This document shows, piece after piece, positions 8,927-17,510 of a stretch of 64,000 nt of DNA. The stretch is taken from contig CALLRP010000006.1 in assembly GCA_938014335.1 (NCBI GenBank), forward strand, positions 140,226 through 204,225, written 5' to 3'. The position numbers were made by a program, and so were the translations under genes. Under the pieces are notes generated by a model. It was not told the origin of the DNA. It searched no databases and was given only the letters and a program-made list of their open reading frames with translations. The first letter of the stretch is position 1. Each line of letters opens with the position of its first letter. The stretch is from an uncultured bacterium. GTDB taxonomy: Bacteria > Hydrogenedentota > Hydrogenedentia > Hydrogenedentales > Hydrogenedentaceae.

Positions 8927-9640
8927 ATGAAAAGTGAAAGAGAATATTCTTACATTCAGTACATATTAGCATGGTCCATTCATCTATTTACTGCTATGGG
9001 TGCCGTTTTTGGTTTCCTCGCTATCATTGCTATTGGTAAACATGAATGGTTGTTAGCATTTACATGGATGGCAGTCTCTGTTTTTATAGATTCTGTAGAT
9101 GGCGTTTTAGCCCGTGCATGTAGAGTAAAAAAAGTTCTTCCTAACTTTGATGGAGCATTATTAGATAACATCGTAGATTATTTTACTTATGTGATTGTCC
9201 CCGCAAGTTTTCTGTATGAGACCCATAGTGTTCCCCATAAATTAAACTTACTTTCCTCCATTTTAATAACCCTTTCTTCAGCCTATCAATTTTGTCAGAT
9301 TGAAGCAAAGACAGAAGACCACTGGTTTAAAGGGTTCCCGTCCTATTGGAATATTGTTGTTCTTTATATTTTTCTGTTAGATTTACCTAAAGAAATAAAT
9401 TTTATAGTTATACTTACTCTGACAGTTATGGTTTTTATTCCTATACGATACTTATACCCCAGTCGAGCAGTTCAATATCGTTTCTTAAATTTAGTTCTCG
9501 TTTCAATTTGGGCAATTCTTATCATATTATCTCTTTATTATTTCCCGCACCATCAGATGTATATTTATTTATCTCTCATATATGTTATTTACTATTTCAT
9601 GTATAGTATATTTTGGACAGTAAAGTTGAGTAAAGGCTGA
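8927..9640 (+). CDS. CDP-alcohol phosphatidyltransferase, phosphatidylcholine synthase-like
   Basis: This 237-residue membrane enzyme carries the complete CDP-alcohol phosphotransferase motif: Asp55, Asp58-Gly59, Ala62-Arg63, Gly76, Asp80 and Asp84. The wider context (VLPNFDGALLD, then HWFKGFPSYWN near residue 140) matches bacterial phosphatidylcholine synthase, which joins choline directly to CDP-diacylglycerol. About eight hydrophobic helices fit that family and its length of roughly 240 residues. Phosphatidylserine or phosphatidylglycerophosphate synthase is the alternative. The gene is 3 bases before the next one, which encodes a glycosyltransferase. Confidence 0.78.
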   Translation: MKSEREYSYIQYILAWSIHLFTAMGAVFGFLAIIAIGKHEWLLAFTWMAVSVFIDSVDGVLARACRVKKVLPNFDGALLDNIVDYFTYVIVPASFLYETHSVPHKLNLLSSILITLSSAYQFCQIEAKTEDHWFKGFPSYWNIVVLYIFLLDLPKEINFIVILTLTVMVFIPIRYLYPSRAVQYRFLNLVLVSIWAILIILSLYYFPHHQMYIYLSLIYVIYYFMYSIFWTVKLSKG

Positions 9641-9643
9641 TTT

Positions 9644-11191
9644 ATGAGTTTGCAACAAAATTGTATGTTATTCGACATAAATAAAGAAAAATTCACCTCC
9701 CAATGGAGCGAATTAATAGTTTTAATATCTCTTGGGACATCACTGATAATAGTGGCTTTATATAACTATTATTTACAACCATGGACATTGGACGATGCCT
9801 ATATTGCATTTCGGTATGCAGAAAATTTCGCAGAGGGGAAGGGTATTGTTTATAACGAGGGTGAATATGTAGAAGGTTATACATGTTTTTTGTGGGTAGT
9901 ATTGTTAGCAGGATTGCATAAAATAGGATTGAATTTACCTATAGCCTCCAAGATTCTTGGAGTCCTATTTACTTTTATCACCATATTTTTAATGTCTCGT
10001 ATCCACAAAATTATAAAGGGAACGCACTGGTTGGTATCTGTTGCGGGAGTTTTAATTTTAGGCTCGATGGGGGCTTTTACTTCTTGGGCTATGAGTGGTA
10101 TGGAAACAAGTATGACTGCATTTTTAATCTTTTTACCTATGTTAATATTTGGAGCATTAGTTTCCCGAGATAAAAGGTTAGTAAGTGGATATTTCCTATT
10201 GGGTGTACTCATAGCTATGGCAGTCATGTCTCGTCCCGATGCAGGGATAATTTTACCTGTAATTATTTTTTGTTCTGTTCTCCATTCATTGAAAGAAAAG
10301 CAATACTTCAATCCAATATTCATCCTATTAGGGTTTTCCGTTTTATTTGTTCCTTATTTTATCTGGCGTTACTATTACTATGGATGGTTATTACCTAACA
10401 CTTTTTATGTAAAGGTGGGGTCATCAAAAGAACAAATTAAAAGGGGGATGACCTATGCATTCTATTTCTTGAAAGGGAGTTCTCTTATCTGGGCTCCTTT
10501 TATCATGCTCCAAATATTTCCACTGAGAACATTAGGGAATAGAGGTTTCATAATTCTTTCAATGAGTTTAAGTGTTATTCTGAATATGTTTTATGTAATA
10601 TCTGTAGGTGGGGATTGTATGCCTGCACACCGTTTTTATACACCTATAACACCATTATTTGTTGCTGTGAGTGTTTATGCCATATTTTTCCCAGGTGTAT
10701 CTTATATAAAAGGGTTACTATTAGTAATTATCATATTATTTTTTAATTTATGGCAATTAAAAAATGATCCTTATCTATATGAGAGAATTATTGCTGATGT
10801 AGTCGCAGAGCGAGGTAAAGAAACAGGATTATGGCTTCAGGAAAATGTTCCCCCCGATTCCCTACTCGCTACCAATACTGCGGGTAGTGTTGCTTATTAT
10901 TCACGATTAAAGATAATTGATATGTTAGGGCTTAATGACGAACATATTGCACATAGAGAAATTACCACATTAGGGAAAGGTTTTGCAGGACATGAGAAAG
11001 GGGATGGAAAATATGTGCTTTCAAGAAAACCCGATTATATTATGTTCGGTTCAGCTACAGGCAATAAAGAACCCCGATTTTTAAGTGACCGAGAAATGGC
11101 AGTAGAGAAAGAATTTAAAGAAAACTATGTTTATAAACAGTATATCTTACCATCAGGTAGAGCATTACATATATATGAGAGAAAAAAATAA
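9644..11191 (+). CDS. Integral-membrane GT-C glycosyltransferase
   Basis: This 515-residue protein has a first membrane helix near residues 22-45 followed by the motif DDAYIAFRYAENFAEGKG and EGYTCFLWV, typical of polyprenyl-phosphate-sugar dependent GT-C enzymes (PMT/ArnT/AftB-like). The acidic DD pair in the first extracytoplasmic loop is the likely catalytic site. About ten membrane helices run to residue 360, and a soluble C-terminal domain (370-515) contains WLQENVP and NTAGSVAYYS segments common to this family. The acceptor is unknown. It probably moves a sugar onto a lipid or protein on the periplasmic side. Confidence 0.78.
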   Translation: MSLQQNCMLFDINKEKFTSQWSELIVLISLGTSLIIVALYNYYLQPWTLDDAYIAFRYAENFAEGKGIVYNEGEYVEGYTCFLWVVLLAGLHKIGLNLPIASKILGVLFTFITIFLMSRIHKIIKGTHWLVSVAGVLILGSMGAFTSWAMSGMETSMTAFLIFLPMLIFGALVSRDKRLVSGYFLLGVLIAMAVMSRPDAGIILPVIIFCSVLHSLKEKQYFNPIFILLGFSVLFVPYFIWRYYYYGWLLPNTFYVKVGSSKEQIKRGMTYAFYFLKGSSLIWAPFIMLQIFPLRTLGNRGFIILSMSLSVILNMFYVISVGGDCMPAHRFYTPITPLFVAVSVYAIFFPGVSYIKGLLLVIIILFFNLWQLKNDPYLYERIIADVVAERGKETGLWLQENVPPDSLLATNTAGSVAYYSRLKIIDMLGLNDEHIAHREITTLGKGFAGHEKGDGKYVLSRKPDYIMFGSATGNKEPRFLSDREMAVEKEFKENYVYKQYILPSGRALHIYERKK

Positions 11192-11202
11192 ACATTTCTT
11201 CT

Positions 11203-11997
11203 ATGTCCTGCTTTTTGTTAGATAAAAATATTTCAATCTTATTCGTTTCTATGGATTTATTTTCCGAACAAGAATTATTTGTTTTGCTTAGAGATAATCC
11301 TATATTTACACATGATTTCATTGAGTATATATTTAGGTGTAAATCTGCTAAACGAAGAGTAGAACTCCTATTAAGTAGACTTTTGTTTGCATATATCATG
11401 CAGACCCATAACGTAAACATACAATTCTTTAATTCGATAAATAAAAAAGAAGAGTTGTTCATAAATAATAATTTTTCTTCTCCTGAACGGGCAGTTTATC
11501 TTTCTATAAGCCATACACATTCGTGGATAGCAATTGCATCAAATTCCATTTCGCGTTCCGTAATAGATATTGAATCCCCTCAAAGAGAAATAGGGAAAAT
11601 AAAACTATTTTTCACCCAAAAAGTTGGGTTACACAGTCCAGTTGAAGAGATGTTTGTATTATCCTTATGGACAGTATATGAAGCATTACATAAATTAAGT
11701 GTTTCAAAAGAATTTAAAAAGAGAGTGCTTGAAACAACTGTATTAGAACTTAAAAAATCAATAAAAGAAGTATCAAACAGTCCCTTATACCTTTGTATAC
11801 CTGTGGATAATTATAAAATTCTTATCTGGAGGGATAAAGTTATTCCAGAATTAGGATGTGTAATTGCCTCTAAAATTAAACATCAGAAGGTAAAATTCTA
11901 TATAGTAGAAAAAACTGAGTATAAAAAAGAAAAGCCTTGTAAGAAAGATCTCACAAGGCTTTTCACTTTCAACAAAAAGGTAGAAATTAATTTTTGA
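11203..11997 (+). CDS. 4'-phosphopantetheinyl transferase-like protein, degenerate motifs
   Basis: The 264-residue protein resembles the Sfp/AcpT superfamily, which transfers phosphopantetheine from CoA to carrier proteins. Visible pieces in order are AKRRVELLLSR near residue 48, SISHTHSWIAIASNS near 99, SVIDIES near 118, and LWTVYEALHKL near 155. The metal-binding Asp and Glu of IDIE and the Glu of YEA are kept. The usual Gly before I/V-D and the Lys of the W-x-x-KEA motif are replaced by Val and Tyr, so activity is uncertain. About 20 C-terminal residues are encoded across a terminator hairpin belonging to the convergent gene. Confidence 0.62.
   Translation: MSCFLLDKNISILFVSMDLFSEQELFVLLRDNPIFTHDFIEYIFRCKSAKRRVELLLSRLLFAYIMQTHNVNIQFFNSINKKEELFINNNFSSPERAVYLSISHTHSWIAIASNSISRSVIDIESPQREIGKIKLFFTQKVGLHSPVEEMFVLSLWTVYEALHKLSVSKEFKKRVLETTVLELKKSIKEVSNSPLYLCIPVDNYKILIWRDKVIPELGCVIASKIKHQKVKFYIVEKTEYKKEKPCKKDLTRLFTFNKKVEINF
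11930..11963 (-). terminator. Rho-independent terminator of the oxidoreductase gene, inside the convergent CDS
   Basis: Perfect 11-base arms (AAAAGCCTTGT at 11930-11940, its complement at 11953-11963) flank a 12-base loop. On the minus strand the hairpin is followed by a T-rich tract (TTTTCTTTTTTAT, read leftward from 11933), so it best terminates the minus-strand gene ending at 12003. On the plus strand T residues also follow but are interrupted. It may work in both directions. Confidence 0.85.
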
Positions 11998-12002
11998 ATA
12001 AT

Positions 12003-13367
12003 TTACACAGGTATTTCCCAGCCTTTACGATATTCTTTTGTTAAATACTCGTTGGCTTTCTTCGTATTCGTGATTTTCATAGATGCAACATCAAATTCAA
12101 TTTTTTCACCTGCCCAGAGTGCCACATTACCCATATTGGCTACTTCTGTAAGAGGTCCTGCATACTCAAAATCGGAACATGCTTTTTGATTTGCTTTAAT
12201 GCTTTCTATCCAATTCTTAAAAGGATTTTCATCAGGAATACGAGGGATCATAGGCTCCGGTTTCTTATAATCTTTCATTTTTTCAGCAGGGACCAATCGG
12301 GAATCACCACCATAGCAACCTGAAGTGAGATATCCTTTTGTACCTACAAACAGAGAACCGTTATCCCCATCGCCTAATTTTTCATCTGCGGAAATACCCT
12401 CAGGCCGTTTCGGTAAAAGACCACCATCATACCAATATACATCCACAGGAGGCATATCCCCACGAGCAGGGAATTGGTATTTTATAATAGATTTTTTAGG
12501 AGCGGTCTGTTTATTCATCCCTTCTTCTTGAAGTACTTCTACAGTGTATTTAGGCGCTTCATATAATTTTAATGCCCAGAAGGCAGGGTCCATAATATGG
12601 CACGCCATATCCCCAATAGCACCACATCCAAAATCCCACCAGCCTCTCCATTTGAATGGGGCATACCCCGGATTATAATCTCTCTTCGGGGCGGGACCGA
12701 TCCACAAATCCCAATCCATAGTCGGTGGAATTTCCCTCTTCGGTAATGGTTTTGTTATACCTTGTGGCCAGATAGGACGATTTGTCCAAATATGGGCTTC
12801 TTTTACATCACCAATGGCTCCTGTCCAAATCATTTCACACAGTTCACGGACCCCATCTCCTGCATGTCCCTGATTACCCATCTGTGTGATAACGCCTGTT
12901 TCTTTAGCAATTTTTGTAAGAAGACGAGCTTCTGCAATTGTATGTGTCAATGGTTTTTGGACACGCACATGTTTACCCATCATCATAGCCATGTATGCTG
13001 CGGGAGCATGAATATGGTCAGGAGTAGAAATAATCACCGCATCAATTTCTTTGTCCATTTCCTCTAACATTTTTCGGTAATCTTTATATCTTTTTGCATC
13101 TGGAAGCAAGTAAAAGGTTTCTTCTGCTCTCTTATCATCTACATCGCAGAGAGCAATAATATTTTCGCTCTTGCAATTCATAATATCACCTTTTCCTTGT
13201 CCTCCTACACCGATGCCTGCGATATTCAGTTTCTGATTCGGAGAAACCTTTCTCGGAACCACGCTGGCTGTATTAACCTTTTGTTTCTTGGCGAGAGCAG
13301 TTCCCCCCACAGCAAGGGTTGTGCTGACTGCAAGAAAAGTACGACGCGTTAATTTACTATCTTTCAT
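12003..13367 (-). CDS. Tat-exported Gfo/Idh/MocA-family oxidoreductase
   Basis: This 454-residue protein opens with a twin-arginine signal (LTRRTFLAVS, then a hydrophobic stretch ending ALA), so it is exported folded, presumably with bound NAD(P). The Rossmann start reads LNIAGIGVGGQGKGD, and STPDHIHAPAAYMAM followed by KHVRVQKPLTHTI is the family core with the catalytic-region Lys of the EKP-like motif (here QKP). The C-terminal half has the Gfo/Idh/MocA beta-sheet dimer domain (GCGAIGDMACHIMD). Exported members of this type are abundant in Planctomycetes and relatives and act on sugars or cyclitols. The gene stands alone, divergent from the ATPase gene. Confidence 0.92.
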   Translation of the reverse strand: MKDSKLTRRTFLAVSTTLAVGGTALAKKQKVNTASVVPRKVSPNQKLNIAGIGVGGQGKGDIMNCKSENIIALCDVDDKRAEETFYLLPDAKRYKDYRKMLEEMDKEIDAVIISTPDHIHAPAAYMAMMMGKHVRVQKPLTHTIAEARLLTKIAKETGVITQMGNQGHAGDGVRELCEMIWTGAIGDVKEAHIWTNRPIWPQGITKPLPKREIPPTMDWDLWIGPAPKRDYNPGYAPFKWRGWWDFGCGAIGDMACHIMDPAFWALKLYEAPKYTVEVLQEEGMNKQTAPKKSIIKYQFPARGDMPPVDVYWYDGGLLPKRPEGISADEKLGDGDNGSLFVGTKGYLTSGCYGGDSRLVPAEKMKDYKKPEPMIPRIPDENPFKNWIESIKANQKACSDFEYAGPLTEVANMGNVALWAGEKIEFDVASMKITNTKKANEYLTKEYRKGWEIPV

Positions 13368-13576
13368 AGTGATAACCTCCAGAACAATTTTAATTTATTA
13401 ATTTGAAGATTAAAAGAATTCCCTTTAGTCATTCATATAGACTAAGAGAAAACTACAATATTAGAATATATTATATCAATTATAGTTTCGGATATAACAG
13501 TCGTTTTTTATTTGAGATTAAAAATCAGTAAAATATAAATAAATAACTCTTTACAATAAAAATATAGAATTCTAAT
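13368..13576. other. Divergent intergenic region
   Basis: About 209 AT-rich bases separate two diverging genes and must hold both promoters. A purine-rich ribosome-binding site (GGAGGTT) precedes the minus-strand start at 13367. No convincing -35/-10 pair stood out by eye. Confidence 0.5.
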
Positions 13577-15415
13577 ATGTACGAATCTTTTTATGGATTA
13601 AAAGAAAAACCATTTAGTCTCACTCCTGACCCAAAGTACCTCTTTTTAAGTGAGAAACACAAAGAGGCTTTTGCTCATCTTTTGTTTGGGATTAAAAACA
13701 GGATGGGTTTTATTATGGTGACAGGGGAAATCGGGACAGGAAAAACCACTATTTGCAGAGCACTTTTATCCCAACTGGATCCAGATACAGAACTTGCTTT
13801 TATCTTTAATCCCTGTTTAAATCCTGTAGAACTGCTTAAACGAATACTTACGGAATTTGGGGTTCAAACAAATGCAGAGACACTTCTCGATTTAACTGAC
13901 CAGTTGAACGAATTTTTATTAAATAAATCGCGTCAACAAAAAAATTGTGTATTAGTTATTGACGAAGCCCAGAATCTTACCCCTCCCGTATTGGAACAAA
14001 TTCGGTTATTATCTAATTTAGAAACAGAAAAAGAAAAATTATTACAAATTGTTCTTATAGGACAGCCGGAACTGTTGGAACGCCTAAAACTACATGAATT
14101 GCGACAATTAAATCAAAGAATTACTGCTCGTTATCACTTAAATCCTTTAGATGAACAAGAAACAAGACAATATATTGCTTATCGTATCCATATTGCAGGC
14201 GGTAAAAAAAGAATACAATTCACCCCAAAAGCCTACAAACTCATTTATAAATACGGTAAAGGGATTCCCCGTCTTATAAATTCTATTTGTGATAGGGCTT
14301 TGCTTGTAGGTTATACACGAGAAAAGAAAATAATTGACCATCACATTGTAAAGCAGGCATTAAAAGAATTACAGGGACAATTACAACATCCACAATCTGT
14401 ATCTGCAAAAACAAAAGATTGGAAAAGATTTTTACCTAATCCATCTTTAATTGTTGGAATTGCTTTAATCTTGATTGCACTTCGCATATGGTATATACCG
14501 ATAAATGAGATGGCACAAGAATTAGGGAATATTGATAACATTTTTTCTTCAGGGGCTCAAAATTCAAATGTTAACCGAGTTTCTAATTCACATGTGGAAG
14601 CGATAAGTAAAAATACCGACAGCAATACTAATTCTGAACTTACTGCAAAATTAATCGAAGGTTTATGGAAACGATTTTTTGAAGAAATACCCAAAAAATC
14701 GGATAATTTCATACAAAATATAGATGAATTAAATACAGATACTGAAAAAAGCCGAATAGAGTCCGCGTTAGTTTTACTGAGGATGTGGAATATGGCTCAA
14801 GTAAAAGGTCAACCGGATGATAATTCTCCTCAAGGATTGGTGCGGTTTTTTAATGAAAATGGTTTGTCTGCCGAAGTTTTACAGACAACTGTTTCCCAAT
14901 TTCTAACTATCGGTTTACCTGCAATGGTATATATTAAACAAAGAGATAAAGAGTTCTGGTGCGCTTTAGTTCAGGAAAAGGGAGATAACGTAGTCTTATT
15001 CTTAGGTTCACAAAAACTTCTATCTATTACAAAAGACCAATTCCGTTCTATTTTTGCTAATCTTGTAGTTATCCCGTGGAAAGATGATTCGAAAGTAAAA
15101 TCATTATCAATAGGTGCTACTGGCGAATCTGTTAATCAATTAAAAACACTTTTACAAAATGGGGGATGGTTATCTAAAAATAATACTACAGACAAATTTG
15201 ATGAGGAAACACAAAAAGCAGTAAAAAGATTACAAACAGAAATGGGGTTGCCTATGGATGGTGTTGCAGGGAAACAAGTAAGATTGGGTTTGAAAAAATG
15301 GACAACAGATACCTATGTGCCTACTTTAAAAAATACACCTTTGTTTCTACTCCAATTACCTTTAGAAACAAGTGATAGGTTGACTTTAAAAGAGAAAAGT
15401 GATAATATGAACTAA
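13577..15415 (+). CDS. ExeA/GspA-type AAA ATPase with C39-like and peptidoglycan-binding domains
   Basis: The 612-residue protein starts with the ExeA signature (MYESFYGLKEKPFSLTPDP). Its AAA domain has Walker A GEIGTGKTT (50-58) and Walker B VIDEAQ (Asp129-Glu130). A single membrane helix lies near 290-308. The periplasmic part contains a region like the C39-peptidase fold (about 400-510, without an evident catalytic Cys) and a PG_binding_1 domain (about 512-575, GATGESVNQLKTLLQ, FDEETQKAVKRLQ). ExeA/GspA proteins use ATP to open peptidoglycan for type II secretin or type IV pilus assembly. No secretion genes are adjacent; a kinase and a lytic transglycosylase follow. Confidence 0.9.
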   Translation: MYESFYGLKEKPFSLTPDPKYLFLSEKHKEAFAHLLFGIKNRMGFIMVTGEIGTGKTTICRALLSQLDPDTELAFIFNPCLNPVELLKRILTEFGVQTNAETLLDLTDQLNEFLLNKSRQQKNCVLVIDEAQNLTPPVLEQIRLLSNLETEKEKLLQIVLIGQPELLERLKLHELRQLNQRITARYHLNPLDEQETRQYIAYRIHIAGGKKRIQFTPKAYKLIYKYGKGIPRLINSICDRALLVGYTREKKIIDHHIVKQALKELQGQLQHPQSVSAKTKDWKRFLPNPSLIVGIALILIALRIWYIPINEMAQELGNIDNIFSSGAQNSNVNRVSNSHVEAISKNTDSNTNSELTAKLIEGLWKRFFEEIPKKSDNFIQNIDELNTDTEKSRIESALVLLRMWNMAQVKGQPDDNSPQGLVRFFNENGLSAEVLQTTVSQFLTIGLPAMVYIKQRDKEFWCALVQEKGDNVVLFLGSQKLLSITKDQFRSIFANLVVIPWKDDSKVKSLSIGATGESVNQLKTLLQNGGWLSKNNTTDKFDEETQKAVKRLQTEMGLPMDGVAGKQVRLGLKKWTTDTYVPTLKNTPLFLLQLPLETSDRLTLKEKSDNMN

Positions 15416-15568
15416 ATAGACTTAAAAGACAGAGTAATTTCTATTTCAAAAGTATTAAAAAAATAATGTTACCCCTTTTGTATGGAATAGGCAAATTAAT
15501 AAATAAAAATCAATGAAGTATTCTATATTTCAAGTTCAAGCGTCATAAAATAATTTTGAGAGATAGTA

Positions 15569-17407
15569 ATGGATTACGCATCTGATTCCTTATTAAGAAG
15601 AAAAATTGATTTCCTTATGGATTTTTGTGAAAAACCTATAATTATTACTGATAGCAATGGAGATATTTGTGAAACAAACAAACATTTTCTAAGAATTATT
15701 AAAGAATATGAACAAGAATTAATCAACAAATCCTTTTTTTTATATTGTGACGAAAAAACAGGCAAAGAAATAAAACGAATAATTAAACAAAGAAGCCTTG
15801 TTGGTCCTCTTCTCTTTAAGGGATGTATCAAAAGTAAAGATAATATTATGGTTCCTGCAAATTTCACAACGAATTTTATTTTTGATGAGGAACAACAAAA
15901 AAAACAATTGATTCTATTGGTAGAACCCGAACCACCTACACATTTTTCTATGTCAGATATTTTGAAATATCTTGGGGAATATCTCCTGCCATATATACCT
16001 TTTGTAACGCAAGTAATTGATGCACGGAAAAAAGTTTTGTATTCGGTAAACTGGCATGACCTCCCCGACGCTGTAAAGCATGTAGATAAAAATGAACGGT
16101 TTTGCTGTTATTTGATGAAGAGAAAGAAAAATCTAAGAGAATGTATATGTGAAAAAGCAATAAAAGAAGGCAAAACTTTTGTGGAGGAAATAAGTATTGA
16201 TACAGAAAAGGGACCTATATGGTTAGTGGTTATTATAACTCCACTGTTTGATGAACACAAGAAGGTTAGAGCTATTCTAAGTTCGATTGATAATATAACA
16301 GAAGAAAGAAGAATGGAAAGAAACTTAGAAAAGTATTTAATGCTAACTCATCAAGAATCCATTGGTCCTCAATTAACTATTGCTTTAGCACGCCACTTAA
16401 AAAATCCTTTAACTGTTATATCAGGAGCTATAGAAATTCTTGCTGATAATATTCAGGAACCTCTTCTTAAAACAGTTGTTGAAAAACTTCAAAAAAATTG
16501 CGAAATATGCAAGTCAATTATCAGTCAAATTTTTGATTTTAAGGGAATTCCTGAAGAAGGATTAACAAAAATAGAGGTAAATGCATTAATTCGCTCTATG
16601 GTTTTACCTTTATATTCTGCGAAATGTCCGAAAAATGTTACGTTTCGTTTCCCCAGCATTGTCGTATATATGAATTGCGTTCCTAAACAATTTGCCCAGT
16701 CGCTTATATCTATCATAAACAATGCTGTAAAATATGCAGAAAATGAAGTTATTGTAGATGTAGGTATGGATGAAAACAATATAGTTATTTCAGTTATGGA
16801 TGATGGTCCCGGAATCCCCTGTGAGATAAAAGATAAAGTTTTTGAGCCATTTTTTACTACGGAAGATAATTCCAAAGCATTAGGTTTAGGATTAACCCTT
16901 TCTAAAGTAGTTATTGAATCTATAGGAGGAACCATTGAACTTAAAGACTCACCATTAGGAGGATCTAATTTTGTAATAACTATTCCACAATTTCAGGAAG
17001 ATATTAAAAATGAACCCAATAGCCCTTCTCAAGTTATTAAAAATCAGTTACTCATCATAGAAGATGAGAAAGATTTACAACAACTTATTAAAATTTCCTT
17101 AGAAAGATTAGGAATGGATATTACCTGTGCTTACTCTACAGATGAAGCCATTAATCTATTAAAGCATAATGATTTTGATGTAATTATTCTTGATATTCAA
17201 CTTCCAGGCTCTCTCACAGGGTATAAATTATACGATTACATTATAAATGAAAGAGGATATAAGTATAATAGAGTTATTCTAATAACCGCAGATAATATAA
17301 ATCTCTCTACACAACAATTCTTACAAAAAGTGAAGAGCCCATGTTTGGAGAAGCCATTTCAGTTTGAAGCATTAAAAAATTTCGTTGAATCCAGCCTTAA
17401 ACTTTGA
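15569..17407 (+). CDS. Hybrid sensor histidine kinase with receiver domain
   Basis: The 612-residue protein has no membrane helix, so it senses cytoplasmic signals. An N-terminal PAS domain (about 8-110) is followed by a second PAS-like domain (about 130-250) with Cys179, Cys180, Cys192 and Cys194. The HisKA helix carries the phosphoacceptor His276 (ARHLKNP). The ATPase domain has the N box NNAVKYA, G1 DDGPGIP and G2 GLGLTLSK. The C-terminal receiver (about 500-610) starts LLIIEDEKD and has Asp542 (IILDIQLPG) and a Lys in LEKPF. No separate response regulator is adjacent. It may act in phosphorelay. Confidence 0.93.
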   Translation: MDYASDSLLRRKIDFLMDFCEKPIIITDSNGDICETNKHFLRIIKEYEQELINKSFFLYCDEKTGKEIKRIIKQRSLVGPLLFKGCIKSKDNIMVPANFTTNFIFDEEQQKKQLILLVEPEPPTHFSMSDILKYLGEYLLPYIPFVTQVIDARKKVLYSVNWHDLPDAVKHVDKNERFCCYLMKRKKNLRECICEKAIKEGKTFVEEISIDTEKGPIWLVVIITPLFDEHKKVRAILSSIDNITEERRMERNLEKYLMLTHQESIGPQLTIALARHLKNPLTVISGAIEILADNIQEPLLKTVVEKLQKNCEICKSIISQIFDFKGIPEEGLTKIEVNALIRSMVLPLYSAKCPKNVTFRFPSIVVYMNCVPKQFAQSLISIINNAVKYAENEVIVDVGMDENNIVISVMDDGPGIPCEIKDKVFEPFFTTEDNSKALGLGLTLSKVVIESIGGTIELKDSPLGGSNFVITIPQFQEDIKNEPNSPSQVIKNQLLIIEDEKDLQQLIKISLERLGMDITCAYSTDEAINLLKHNDFDVIILDIQLPGSLTGYKLYDYIINERGYKYNRVILITADNINLSTQQFLQKVKSPCLEKPFQFEALKNFVESSLKL

Positions 17408-17440
17408 TTAGAAACATATCTACTAATTGTATTATCATTT

Positions 17441-17469
17441 TTTACTTGTTCTATTAGTTGTGTTATACT
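17441..17469 (+). promoter_or_regulatory. Probable sigma-70 promoter of the lytic transglycosylase gene
   Basis: TTTACT at 17441-17446 and TATACT at 17464-17469 match the -35 and -10 boxes at 4 and 5 of 6 positions with a 17-base spacer. They lie 41 bases before the ATG at 17511. Confidence 0.45.
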
Positions 17470-17510
17470 TAAATAAATTCTAAAAACTAATAAAAATTAA
17501 TAAAAATTTT

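Noticed and set aside
9877..10323. Long minus-strand reading frame of 148 residues inside the GT-C glycosyltransferase gene
   Set aside because: It lies antisense to a well-supported membrane protein and has no recognisable domain or ribosome-binding site; it is a shadow of that gene.
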